Below are positions 34,371-58,551 of a stretch of 64,000 bases of DNA, piece by piece. The stretch covers positions 23,578,494-23,642,493 of the forward strand of contig CM067059.1 of assembly GCA_033980235.1 (NCBI GenBank). The letters are read 5' to 3'. Both the position numbers and the translations under genes were made by a program. Source of the stretch: Diadema setosum (Eukaryota; Echinodermata; Echinoidea; Diadematoida; Diadematidae). The notes below the pieces were generated by a model that was not told the origin of the DNA, did not search any database, and saw nothing but the letters and a program-made list of their open reading frames with translations. How positions within the stretch are numbered: the first letter of the stretch is position 1; each line of letters begins with the position of its first letter.

Positions 34371-35839
34371 TTTTTGGAATCATAAAAGCTGTACAAATGA
34401 AAACTACATCAAACAAACGTAAGCATAATATTTGACAGGGTAAACCGTTTCTTTGATAATAGATCAGATAGATACTTCTGTGTCCGGATCTAAAGCCCTC
34501 TTTTTTTTCGCCAACAATGATAATAGTGTTTGCCTTTGGAGAGAAAATGTGTAGATTGTTTGTATTTCTAATCACGAAGATCATGTCTGGGGTAATACAA
34601 TGACAAAATATGGCAGAGGGAGGAAGAACTCCATGCAGTCAGTCATGCTCGTAAATCAAGTTCGATTAGACTTTATCAACTCAAGTAGTCAATCGTCTAC
34701 TAGTTACGCTGAGAGGCGCGGTCATTGATGTGAGGTATTAATGACGGTAAAAGTCTAAAATGATCAAAGATCACATCTAACTCATAGTTAATGTTTTACT
34801 GTAGTATAAATACGACGTTGTTACCACAGTGTGCAAGTTACGCTTTCCATTGTTCTTGAGTGGCTAATTTACGTAAACAACAACTCCCACATTTGCCTAG
34901 TTAACATGTCTTTCATATTGTCTTTAATGCAGAAAAACCAAACAAACACGCGAACTCACTAACACGGAACAAAATTCAAGCAATTAATATCATTTTCGGT
35001 AGGTCATCTTTTATTTGTGGTTCCTGATTGCCTTTCCATCTCAACAGCGACTACAAGAGAAATTTCTGCTTTATTTGATATGGATAAATTCACTCAATAC
35101 CGCCCCTCCCCTCGAAAAAAAGAATATGACCAAGAAAATAAGAAATAATGCAAGGAATAATATCGATTACGTGGCTGACGTAAAAGGCGGTGACATTTAC
35201 CGTATAAAAATCGAGATCATCTTAAGACGCCCGTTCTTCATTTGCATAATAACCCCACCGGCTATCATAATACTTCTATCTCCCTTTCTAACAATCTTAT
35301 TCTAATAATTCCTTTTTTTCGCTTGTATATTCAATATTCTATCGTGCCTAGCTCTCAATTGGTAACCTCTTTATGCGATAGTCACTATAGTTCAATAATT
35401 AATGAGGACAAACAGAAAACACGTGTCTCTGATTGGCGTGCATGATAAAAGGTAATAATCACTGAAGTTCCTAGAATAGTATACTCCACCCTACCCCAAA
35501 GGATTACCCCCTCCCCTCCCCCACCCCCACACACAAAAAAACGAAAAAAGCAAACAAACAAACAAACAATCAAAGAAGGTCCCCTTGGAAACCCATAAAT
35601 GGTGTCTGAGAGAAATAGACATTAGTGAAACCCTTTTGCATTTCTGGTTCATCAAATTTATCAGTTGATGAATATGCATTTCCGTGGATGTGAATGGAGA
35701 ACACAGCAACAGAGGGTCGTACCATGTGTTGCACACAGGATCCATGCAAAGCCAAAAATATGAAAATAACGTAAAGTACCGTTAAAAAACGTTCCAAAGC
35801 GAGCAAATATACATCAACACGCATTATATCGCATTTTAC

Positions 35840-35894
35840 ACACGCATACACACACAAAGGCACGCACACACACAACACACACACACACACACGC
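35840..35894. repeat. (CA)n-rich microsatellite
   Basis: Interrupted CA tract about 300 bp upstream of the calmodulin start codon. Confidence 0.9.
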
Positions 35895-36099
35895 AAACAC
35901 TCACACATGCACTCTTGAGAACACTATGTACCAAACATAAGACCGTACGGCACTCGTCGCACAGCGAGATTAGCTCTTGAATAATTTATGGAGGGTATTT
36001 GCATACAGTAAGTGAATATATAACAGACAAGTACTGCTTATGGGTATCTTTCGCCGCGTGCGTTCTCCGGGAAAATAACTGGCGTGGAGCTATAGGTCG

Positions 36100-36203
36100 T
36101 GAAGAATCATAACGAGCGACTATTCCACCTTGCTCTCCACTGCGCTTTGTTAGTAGCTTCTTCTTGGTGTCTTCGAACTCACGTCACGTCCTACGATTTT
36201 AAA
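36100..36203 (+). promoter_or_regulatory. Calmodulin 5' untranslated leader (start not defined)
   Basis: GC-richer sequence runs into ATG at 36204. A TATA-like gaatatataac lies at 36013-36023, but the transcription start cannot be located by eye; the left limit given is a guess. The start codon is immediately followed by the donor GTAAGT, so exon 1 is nearly all untranslated leader. Confidence 0.45.
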
Positions 36204-48770
<12,567 letters not shown>

Positions 48771-51700
48771 GTCCCGTCACCTTTTGACGTCACATCCGGC
48801 CGTTTGCCATCCACCGTTTCTACATTCGTCAGTGGAATAGCAGCTGTGATTTTTCTGGGACATGATTTCTGCCAGGGGCTTAATTTCACGTTCAGACTAC
48901 CAATAAGCCACCGGATGTAACAGACAGGACACTTTTTATTTTTCAAGTAATCTACACTTTCCATTGCGATGGATATCAGTCCGACGTGCATTGAGATCCG
49001 GAAGTAAAGACAATCATACAGAATTTTGTGGATATCGGGAGTTTCTGATGTGAACAGCGTATGAGACATCCGTGCTGGCCCTGAGCAGAATCTGTGTATA
49101 AAAGGCATACGACCGCGTTCACACTCCCGTGGATAATGTGGTGGAAGTGACAAAGATATACAGAGAGACTCTTGTACAATGTAAAGTTGTGTTTATTTTC
49201 TTCTCTCTCTCTCTCTCTTTCTCAATCTTTTCTTATCAATATCTTACAGTGACAATGATGGCACTATATAGATATCCATTTCTTTAATCTTCAAAGTTTG
49301 ATTTTCCATGATTCTTATCTTTAAATAGGGTAGATCATTGTTTATCGTGGTCGTGACACTTCTTTAGAGTTGCCAATAATTAAGAAATGAATCAATGTTG
49401 CCTAGCTACGCCATTTTGATCGTAGGTTTTAGCTCGAACTTTACGAAAATTTTCGATATTTTGCTTGTTTTGGTAGCCTCTTTGGAAAAAAAAAAGCAAT
49501 TATCTTCACCTTTGGTTAAACGTTACTTCAATGAATTTGAATTAATATAAGATTCTCCTTTGGTGTGCGAAATGCTTCGCTTCACCGTTCATAACAGTTG
49601 GAGCTTTTTTTTAACTCTCTTCAACTCTTAATTCTGGGAATTGACATAAAAAAAAAAGTCGGACAGTTGTAACAAATTTCGCTTGTTTGTTTGATTGGAG
49701 TAATTTCCTCATGTTTGGTTCAATTCCATTCTTGTTCGTCTTTCAGTATCTGGGTAGACTTGAACATGTTCCTCTCTCTATCACATTCGAGACTGCATTC
49801 TGTGTTCTTATCTTCTCTCCCGCAGAGAAAAAATTACTAACCAGAAGATTAGATCGGATAAGATTTTCAAGACAATGTTGATGTACATAGTTTTTTTGTT
49901 TCTACGGTACGTTTGTTCTCTCAACTGTGTATATAACTCACTTTGTATAAAGTTAAAAGAGGAGAAGAGAGTCTGCGAATCTCTTTCAGTGTGATTTCTG
50001 AGTATATGTCGTACGAGTTAAATTGGCTGAAGTGAGTTTTCCATGATTGCGATGGCGAGCTGGAACCCAGAAGATCATCTAAACTCTTTTTTTTTTGGGG
50101 GGGGGGGAATGGTCGTTTCAAATACTGTTGTAGATGATACACACATAAATATACACACATACACAAACAATATGGGTGCATGCAATTATCCCGAGGTTCT
50201 TGAAAATGTTTAGAATTAACTTAAAAAAAAAAATAATGGCTTTCTGTGGATGACCAGTCTGGGTGTGAATGTATGTGTGTATATGCATTTTATGAATGTG
50301 TGTATATCACGTATATATGTGTGTATGTATGTATGTTGATTGTATGTATATGCAGATATGTATGTTGGTAGGTATGCATATCTTATGAATAAGTGCGTTT
50401 ATGTATGTGTGTGTGTGTTTGTATGTGTGTAAACCTTGAACCTTTCTAGCAAGACTTTTTAGTTTTTGTCTAATTATTAATTCTACTTTTTTTCACGTAA
50501 AATTTTACGCAAATTTTATCGCATTTGTTTTCTGCGGCAGCTATAGATGAGCAATCCAATATATCAGATAGTCCTATTGATGTAGCTGATTTAACGTTTT
50601 AAAATGAGTTAAATATACACAAAATATATTTTTTGTGTATATTATGTATTTATATGAATATAAATACTTTACCTTGTGCGGACCTACGTCCGCACAAGGT
50701 AACGACTAAGCAACATGTAGTGACATAACTAGGCAACATGTAGTGATATAACGTCACGTACTGGTTGAACACGTAAAAGTATAGTATTATTTCTAATATA
50801 AAAGTGCTACTCTACACGGTTTTCTTTTTCCCGAGGCTATACTCTAAGAGCAAAAGAAAAAAAAAATCCAGAATCACTTGACTGAAACATTTAAGATGAG
50901 GGATTTTGGCACAATCAATTCTGTAACTTACAGACTAGAGAACACACGTGTCACGCGAAACAATTAGAGCGGTATAATGCTACCACATAATTAATCAATT
51001 GCATTTGAATTGTTAGATTTGTTAGTAATAACGGTGTTGAGTAGGAACGGTTATCACACACAAAAAGCTAACAGCAACGACGATAATAGCAACAACAGCA
51101 ACAACAACAAAATAAAACAAAACCGTGAATGAGCTTACGGTTCAGTTCAGGTACAATCAAATTTCTCGAAAAAATGAAACTGAAGAAAAAGGAATCTAGC
51201 TGGTCTTGATATAAAATCGGACATCCTTGTAGCAGTAATACATTAAATACATATCAAAATTAAAGGCAAGTAAGAGAGTGAGTATAGGGTTACTGTTTCG
51301 AATGTGTGATAACTTAAAAAAAAAAAAAGAGGAAGAAGAATAGACTGACTGGTCACTCGATACGAGTCCACGTCGCCGTTTTATAGCCACTTGATGATCT
51401 TGGTTACACCGTTGCTTTCGATATATCGTGTAACTCCCCACGTTTGAATGTATGGTTGGACCTGTTCCCAAGCAACGTGGTAAAAGTCATGACGACAATG
51501 GAAGAATGCGTGAGCTTGACGCGACGGCTCCCCAGGCAAAGTGGTCGTTGGAAGCGAAAATTCTTTCGAGACGGGACTAAAAGTTTACAGGCATGATTGG
51601 GTTGGAGAACAGGGGGTGGGCAGGTGTCGGGTATTACACGAGCGGCAAGAGATTTGGAAGCTCGTGATCTACCGACCTCGTGTAGACTTTAAAGTGTCAT

Positions 51701-52030
51701 TATACAACAGCTACTGTTTCGAAACCCTTGCTCCTGTCTTTTGCTGGGTGAGGAAGATGAGAATAGCTATGCTTACCCCGGAGGCATCTTTTCTTGACCT
51801 CTAGATTATTTATGAAAATAAAGATGATTACAACGTTTGAATCACAGTTTCAACAGTAAAAAATGATGAAGATTATGACAGTTATTACAAAAATGATTAT
51901 TTTTGAAGTAGTCATATCACAATAATGATAAGATTAATAAAGATAATTATAATTTAATTTGTGGCAGTCACGGAATCCCTGTGTCAGGAGTATGAATTTG
52001 ATTATTTACGTTTTTGACAATCGATGATAT
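48771..52030. other. Calmodulin 3' region and intergenic DNA
   Basis: The first few hundred bases are probably the 3' UTR. The rest is AT-rich with a CT run near 49201-49222, a TATG/TGTA-rich stretch at 50260-50430 and a perfect short hairpin at 50670-50701. No gene is supported. Confidence 0.5.
50670..50701. repeat. Perfect 14 bp stem hairpin
   Basis: TACCTTGTGCGGAC and its exact complement are separated by CTAC. Just after it, two 22 bp copies of aagcaacatgtagtgacata lie in tandem (about 50708-50751). Its role is unknown. Confidence 0.85.
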
Positions 52031-52034
52031 CCAG

Positions 52035-53040
52035 TGCAGTATTTTCTAGTTCAACGTTTCTAGTTCTAGTTCAACTTTATTTCATTTCCATTAAATAAAC
52101 AGGAGAAATTATATTCAATGCATAAACAAAACAAATTTGTAGTAATTTCGATAAACGTACATCAACAAGATACATGTGATGATGAGTAACGACATACAAT
52201 TGCATTTATAAGGTATATACATATGCATATTACACGAATGGTAATGGAAATGGAGGGTCCCACTAAGAAGCCAAGCTTGTACGATATGGGACCCTCAGAA
52301 ATACATAAAAAGCAAATAATGGCTTCATGAAACTACAAACAAATATATGAAACAAAATCAAAGAAACCAATGTCAACTGACAAGAAATGTCAACTGACAA
52401 GAAATGAAATAACAGGAAAGAACGAAAAAAAAAAACAAACAAAACAAAATGGGAAAAAATGAAACTGCAACACACGCCATCGTGGACACAAGCAAACAGA
52501 TTTCCAGGATGTATAGGAGTAGTAATACGCACCCTTGAATGATATTGTGAATATAAGGATTGGGTACATATACCAGAAAAACTACAAAAGCGCGGACATA
52601 TTAAAAGCAAAGAATAGACACAATGATGCATTGTTCGATGACTGTCATATTTGAGGAGAACTTATATTCGACAGATTATTTTACTCTCATGATAGAAAAT
52701 AATTGATGTGTAATGATTAATGCATAAAAATAAGTGATAACTTAATTGAGTTAATGAAACAAACCTAGTTCGGTAATATGTTATAAGATTTCAATAAAAA
52801 TAATTTCAATTTATTCTTGAAAGAATTCAAAGTTCGTACTGTTACAATATCATTAGGAAGTGAGTTCCAAAACTTTGGCCCATCATAAATAAAGGTGTTC
52901 TGAGCCAGAAGAGTTCTGAAAAAAGGCAAATGAAACTCATTCGAACGCCTTGTTGGGTAATTGTGGACGGACTGATTTCTTGGAAACATTGTTTCAAATA
53001 TATTTGGAAGATTTAGAAGATTTTTTTTTTTAAATATTTA
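52035..53040 (-). mobile_element. 5'-truncated LINE copy: ORF2 tail and 3' UTR
   Basis: On the complement, residues NLPNIFETMFPRNQSVHNYP, TRRSNEFHLPF and TLLAQNTFIYDGPKFWNSLP align with the C-terminus of the intact LINE ORF2 at 13230-13476 and end in a stop at 52765. A 3' UTR follows down to about 52035. It contains a GAGGGTCCCA/TGGGACCCTC stem (52251-52296) and ends with gaaataaagttgaactagaa and further gaacta units, the short-tandem-repeat tail style of CR1/L2-like LINEs. It is a different family from the intact copy, since the UTRs are unlike. Confidence 0.85.
52765..53015 (-). pseudogene. LINE ORF2 C-terminal remnant
   Basis: About 80 codons open to a stop, carrying the YPTR and GPKFWN motifs. 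Upstream is a run of 12 A on the coding strand, beyond which the frame is lost. The reverse transcriptase and endonuclease are absent, as usual for 5'-truncated insertions. Confidence 0.85.
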
Positions 53041-53705
53041 ATAGCTCTCAGTGCTAAACAAAGTTAATGCGAGTCATAATTACAAACACATCAATTAATT
53101 CGATGAAAAAAAATAGAGTGATAAGAGTTGAACAACGGCATGGGATTAATATCATTCAGATATATAACAATAAAATAAAACATAAGTCTGGACTATTATA
53201 ATGTAAGTAAAGAAATGGCCCAGACTACGGACATGAACCCTATGCCCTGGGGTGGTATGACAAAGGAATCCAAAGAATTTTCTTTTTGTTTGCTGGTCGT
53301 GTCTTCAGCGGCCATTGCTGTCCCATCTCGAGCGTTATCTTTCCACGCAAAATGCGACACCTCGAATGTATTTAACAGAGAAGGAATTGTGCCAGCTCTC
53401 CAAACAAACAAGATGCCTTTCACTGTCCCACCAGAGGTGACGGGGTGGCGGCATAGACCCGCTTCCCGTAACGCTTGACGGAGAACACTCTTAGAAATAA
53501 GTGGTAGACATGCATGAGCTCCAATACAACAAACACACAACTATATACTATACAGTATACGCACGACTAAAAAGAGTGACTTATTGTACCATTTTCATTC
53601 TTACTCCATGGTGTATAATGATAAAACTGATAGAGAGAGCCACATAAGGTATTAAACCTGAAACAATCATACGCACACACACAAACACATACAAACATCA
53701 TCATC

Positions 53706-53743
<38 letters not shown>

Positions 53744-55648
53744 AAAAAGACTGACATAATACTTTAGCAAAGCAACAGACATATGCATCCGTGTGGCTTA
53801 ATGTGTGACTGCTATACGAGATAGAACGCAGCAAATAAATCACGATGCGATATATTTGTACGTATACCTTGTCACTCATTTCATTATGGTACACCGTCAT
53901 AGACGAGTAATGTAAGTTGCATGACATAACAATTTATAAACGAGCTTAGGCTTTGGTTTTCCAAGTTATCAACGGCAAACCAATAGCCGCTGAAAACCAT
54001 TTCTCATGATCTCTAAACGTGCACGTAAACCAGACTCATTTTATAACGCGTGTCATTCTTCATGCTTCTTTGTGTGTGTTTTTCCAAGCTTGTGATTAGT
54101 ATTGATTCAATTCAATTCATTTGAAGTATTAGATTTTTATCGAACAAAATAACTAACGGCGCTACATAATAAAAGTATACAAGGAAAGAAGTAAAGATGT
54201 ACAATGTATACAAGTTATAAGGTATAGTACAAAATGTATGTACGAATGAATGTTAAGTACGTATAACAACCATACTTTGCACAAGTTGCAAGAATGACAT
54301 CAAGGAATGAATAAAGCAATGAAAAAGAGTGACTAAAAGCGGAGCATTTTATCTTATGTAGGAACAGTATTGTGATTTTGTTTAAGGAAAAACGCTGGCG
54401 ACGCAGGAAGCGTCGCTCATGACCAAGTGCAATAATCGTTCTTTAAGGTTTCTATGCCCTTAAATAGACAAAACATGACGGAACCCCGTTTTTCGCCCTG
54501 TTTTGAAGTGTTGCTCGCAAATAAGGTGCTCGCAGAAACGTGGCGGATTATTGAGCCAGGGTAATGAAGAAGCTGATTACTTCCACGAGCCGTTACGTAA
54601 TGACTCTCCCTGAAACTAATAGAAGAGGATTTTTTCCTAATGCAAATCAGAAGATGGTGCCGAGGAGGACGCCGTGAAATCCAAATTGGAGGCGCATACA
54701 CAAAAAGGGAAGAACTGCCTCTATTACGTAACGGTTACACCGGAAGAAAGAATCGGTTAATACATTAGTAATTACAAGAGAAAATAGACCTGTATAATCA
54801 AGAAATGAAAGATCAAAGTATTGTAATAAAGGAGATTTTAGTTTCTCCTGAAAAAACCCCCACCAGGATTATCTGAAATTTTTACTTGCATCACAGTCAG
54901 AGTTACTTCAGTAAGTTCACATCATAGGTAGAAGAGGGTTGTACTAGGGCTGTGACAGTGACAAAATAAAAGACAACGCGACGTTACAATGGCTGTGTGC
55001 AATTATTACGATAAACGGGAGGGTTGAAATTACGTGCAGCCGCGGTCATTTGTGTCATAATCTAGAATCTGTGAGAATTGATATAGATTACAGACACCAC
55101 TGAAGAAAAAAAAAAGAACATCTAAAAAAAGCTTATTTCAACAGAGCTTGAGGATATTATGTTCATAATCAATTACAGCTTAAGTTTTTATGTTGAAAGA
55201 AGAAGCTGAACCAATCAAGATCTTAATAAGTACGTGAGAAACCAACCAATCGTTCTCTGTAAAAAGAGCATTGTAAACTGAAAGGAAGTAGAATGACAAA
55301 CGAAGTTGATTTCCTGCAGTATACACGTATAAGTTGATATAATTCCGATGAAAATTTTCTGAAGCCATTGCCTCGTTTTGGTAAAGTTGGGCACAAAAAG
55401 GATAACGAAAGATTTTGCCCTTGATGATTTGCATATCAACAGCCTCATGTCCAACGATTTGAAGAAAAGAAAAGATAACCAAAAAAAAAAGAAAAAATCT
55501 TGTTTCTTGAATCAGTCGTGTCGAATATCCTGTGGAAATTTTCAAAGATGTCATGTATTAGTTAAGTGAGCTGAATCAGCTATGATGTTTACCATGTGAT
55601 TTTCCTCTTCTCTCTCTCTCTCTCTTCTATTCTCTTTCTCTCTTCGTT
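53041..55648. other. Unassigned intergenic DNA
   Basis: Holds an ATC trinucleotide tract at 53697-53742 and a possible LINE/SINE 3' end on the minus strand near 54100-54130 (attgaattgaatc units on the complement). A CT run at 55608-55630 precedes the family A transposon. An open frame at 53196-53540 is not recognised. Confidence 0.5.
53697..53742. repeat. (ATC)n trinucleotide repeat
   Basis: About 15 ATC copies with one CTT interruption. Confidence 0.95.
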
Positions 55649-56828
55649 AGGCCGTGTCACACCTTTCCGGGCAAGCTGCGCGTGCTTGTTGCGAGGAGGG
55701 ATTTGCCAGCACGCAGGAAAATTTTCCGCGGGCGGACAAGAATGTTTGCGAGTTTCGCACTTGTTTCTTACCTGCTAGACGCGTGCTACTTACCTTCTAC
55801 TTGCGTGTATTCCGTGTGACCTGCGTGAGAGCTTTGAAACCGATCCGTTTTCTGTTACGAGCGACTTACGGGTACTGAGAAGTACCTGCGTTGGAGTTGC
55901 CTGCAAGGTGCTGCCGGTAAGGGTCTCCTACTGGTGTTCTGCTTGTACCTCTGCGAGCAAACCCCCACGACTCACTCGGAGCAAGTTTTGAGCATGCTCA
56001 AGGCCTTGTCATACCGTGTCTGGGGAAGTTTTGTGGCTTGACTTGCGGGGAAACAAATTTGCTACCCGGAGCTCTCCGCAGTTGGTCCGCACCTGACAGT
56101 ACCGAGCGCGTATCTCGCCTGTAGTTGCCCGGAGGTGCGCACGCAAGTCTGATTTAACCGCAGCCAAGTTTTGAGCATGACCAAAACTTTTTCCGGGTGA
56201 GTCGCGGGGATGCCCGGAGAGGTTCACGTAGGATGCCGGTATAGGAGGCCTTGAGTGGAAGCACCTCGCAGGTAACTCCCACGCAGGTATTTCGCAGTCC
56301 CCGTATGCAGCCAAGATAATGACATTCTGTGGGACTTCTGCCATTCCTTCAGAGGAATTCCTTCACTGAGTTGTCAGCCCCCACGCGCCTGGCATACAGG
56401 TCACACAGTATACCCGCAAGTAGAATTTAAGTAGAACACGTCCAGCAAGAAGCCTCTCTTCGATCCCGTCGTGCGTGTTTAGAGATAGTGCGGACTCGGA
56501 GATCCTGTCAGGCGTGGAGTTGTCGCAGGGTGAAAAGTAAATCGGAGGGGAAGTATGTACTTAATGAGTTGGTGTGTCTTGCTCAAAAAGTGAGGCCCGC
56601 AAGTGGTCTGTACGCCTTTTTGGAAATAGGAAGAAGTAAGGAGCACGTAAGATCTCTACTTCTGTCTCACACAATGAGTGGGATAATTGTACGTGAATTG
56701 CAAGTGAAGCGTACGTTTTCAGAAATCGTACTTACGAAGTAAGAGAAACGTAAGAGAAACGTAAGGAGCACGGAAGTGTTAAGCAAGACAATCGTGCGTC
56801 AAATTGGAAGAACGCACGGATAATCACA

Positions 56829-56838
56829 ATAATATAAA
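56829..56838 (+). promoter_or_regulatory. Second TATA box in the nested element, + strand
   Basis: AATATAAAAGGGTGC lies ~50 bp before an ATG at 56884. It points into the 3' end of the MADF-like gene and could be the promoter of a lost transposase gene. Confidence 0.5.
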
Positions 56839-56889
56839 AGGGTGCACTGAGTCTCTTCATCATTCACTGTTTCAGCATCCAATATGGCA

Positions 56890-57201
56890 CTACCAAGAAG
56901 GATGCGCCATCGTCTTTACAGCTTTTGTTGCAAGAGGAAGCGGAAGACCGTGATTCGGTGCTGGCAGAAGTTGCTGGTGTGTTGTTGGGGGTCCAGCGGC
57001 CGGCTGGAGAGGGGCACCAAGCGCAGCAGAGGGGGCGGTGATGGTGGAGGTGGGTGTGGTGGTGGTGTACTTTCGGAGCATCTGGTTCGCCTCCTCTGAG
57101 AACCTGTCCCATTTCTCCTCGGACACGCGATGTAATCTGGACCCAAACCATTGCAGAAATGCTTCCCTCTCAGCCGACAGCCCTAGCTCTCGCTCTTGCA
57201 T
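56890..57201 (-). CDS. MADF-like gene exon 4
   Basis: 312 nt after acceptor TGATTTCAG. It encodes MQERELGLSAEREAFLQWFG onward and ends TMAHPSW-stop. The stop lies only 6 bp from a + strand ATG (56884) downstream of a TATA box, so the end may be a deletion junction. Confidence 0.8.
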   Translation of the reverse strand: MQERELGLSAEREAFLQWFGSRLHRVSEEKWDRFSEEANQMLRKYTTTTPTSTITAPSAALGAPLQPAAGPPTTHQQLLPAPNHGLPLPLATKAVKTMAHPSW

Positions 57202-58473
57202 CTGAAATCACAAAATGTACAAAAATTCATGTTATGGGGAATAATTAATAATCAGTCTTATTTTTCATATTATCGTCATTATTATTATTATTATATTCCT
57301 CTGACAATATCTACTAAAAGTCACAGAAATAGAGTGTTTAAAATAATACCTTTTGAGCCACGATTTCGGATTCCCTAGGTCTCTCCAGAAACTTTAGCAG
57401 TGCCTCGTCCATCCGTGTCTGTGTCCTTGGCCTCTTGCGCTTCTTCCCTTCTGACACACCGGACACGCTGCTGCTGGCTGAGGGCACATTGTCACCATCG
57501 TCCGCCCCATCTCCACTCTCTGGCTCTGCCGAGGTTGCCGGTATCTCTGGTGGCTGTAAAATGACACAGAAAATGACATTTCACAATACAGTCACAAATA
57601 CACAATACACAAATACACTTTCATTCTGCAGTTGTATCATTTATACTGATGTTTTATACTGGTGTTATGATATAATGCACATTGTGGTACTCCAAACTTT
57701 TGATATTCAAGTTCTGAGTTCAATAAAGGCTTTCTTTGATCATTTACCTCTGTGTCATGAGTGTAGGACCTCGGAACGATGTATGCGCAGAGGAACTTGA
57801 AACTGCTCAGCTGCCACTTCTTCCGGACTGTCAGAACCTCTTGCCCTGAGCCAGACTTCTTCTTGTGGGGGTTCATCATCTTTCCAACTTGTGTGCGCTG
57901 GTTCTTGAACCAACCTTGAATCTTAGATGCTGAAACATAACATGAAAACACCACTAAATAAAGGTCTGGGAATTACACAGTATAATTAATGTTTTTTACT
58001 ACTGCAACATGGCTGAAACTATTTCTTATACTTCCTTCTTTTCCCAATACATGCTATTTTAGTAGAAATGTTGGGGAATATTTATACATATTTGTTAGCC
58101 AAAAATTTCACTCACCATGACAGTTCAGTTGGGCGGCCATTTGGTCCAGAACCTTCCTCTTGTACTGAGTGTTGCTGTACTCGGAGTTGCCCTTGTTGTA
58201 GAACTCGTCATGCTGCTCAAAAAACTCCACAAGTCTGGCCTCCTCCTCACTGTTGAAGTCATAGCGAGACAAGTTCTGCTTGCCTGTGGCACTTGTGGTG
58301 CTCTCTGCATTGGACTCCACACCTGAGACTTCTTCTTCTCCTTCAGCCCTTTCCCCTTCTCTCTCCTCTGCAGCTACTTTTCTTTTCCTCTCTTCCCTTC
58401 TCCTCCTTTCTTCTGATTCCTCTTCCCTACTCTTCTTCCCCTTCCTGCCACCTGATTTTCCCTTGGTAGCCAT
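56890..58473 (-). CDS. MADF/Myb-SANT-like DNA-binding protein of a DNA transposon, four exons
   Basis: Exons on the complement: 58473-58116, 57929-57748, 57553-57350, 57201-56890. All have GT-AG borders and join in frame to 351 residues plus TAG. Residues 1-70 are Lys/Arg/Glu-rich and probably nuclear-localising. About 75-165 resemble an MADF or Myb/SANT-like fold: EEEARLVEFFEQHDEFYN, then YKRKVLDQMAAQLNCHGASK and IQGWFKNQRTQVGKMM. A low-complexity acidic and basic linker follows (KKRKRPRTQ). Residues ~249-290 (EAFLQWFGSRLHRVSEEKWD, then RFSEEANQMLRKY) resemble a BESS-like helical pair, and the end is Pro/Ala/Thr-rich. Such proteins in Harbinger-type elements bind element ends and help import the transposase. 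Intact frames suggest recent mobility. The fold assignment is by pattern only. Confidence 0.82.
57350..57553 (-). CDS. MADF-like gene exon 3
   Basis: 204 nt, phase 0 on both sides; acceptor CATTTTACAG, donor AAAAG|GTATTA. It encodes the acidic linker, then GKKRKRPRTQTRMDEALLKF. Confidence 0.82.
57748..57929 (-). CDS. MADF-like gene exon 2
   Basis: 182 nt; acceptor ATGTTTCAG, donor GAG|GTAAAT. It encodes ASKIQGWFKNQRTQVGKMM and a basic stretch ending YTHDTE. Confidence 0.82.
58116..58473 (-). CDS. MADF-like gene exon 1
   Basis: ATG at 58473 is the first in-frame Met after the TATA box. The donor CATG|GTGAGT ends the exon in phase 1 within the DNA-binding domain. Confidence 0.83.
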
Positions 58474-58541
58474 TGTGCACAAAATGTGGACTCACTGCAG
58501 AAAATGTCGACGCGGAACTGAAAGCACGCTGTCCGTATCAG

Positions 58542-58551
58542 CTTTTATATA
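58542..58551 (-). promoter_or_regulatory. TATA box of the MADF-like gene
   Basis: The complement reads CTCCTATATAAAAGCTG about 70 bp upstream of the start codon at 58473, the right spacing for a TATA-driven transcript with a ~40 nt leader. Confidence 0.65.

Larger units (their letters stand above)
28560..36100. other. Intergenic DNA upstream of calmodulin
   Basis: No gene is supported over ~7.5 kb. It contains C-runs near 29334-29359, CA/AT tracts, the complex AT array at 30451-30576, GT 32476-32502, a GA-rich tract 32765-32815, AT 33479-33514, ATT/ATC 34260-34370 and CA 35840-35894. Distal regulatory elements of calmodulin may lie here but cannot be recognised from sequence alone. Confidence 0.5.

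Noticed and set aside
53196..53540. 114-codon minus-strand frame with a fairly balanced composition.
   Set aside because: No recognised motif, no splice partners and no start context; kept only as unassigned.
55654..56344. Frames in family A copy 2.
   Set aside because: Same element as above; non-coding repeat.
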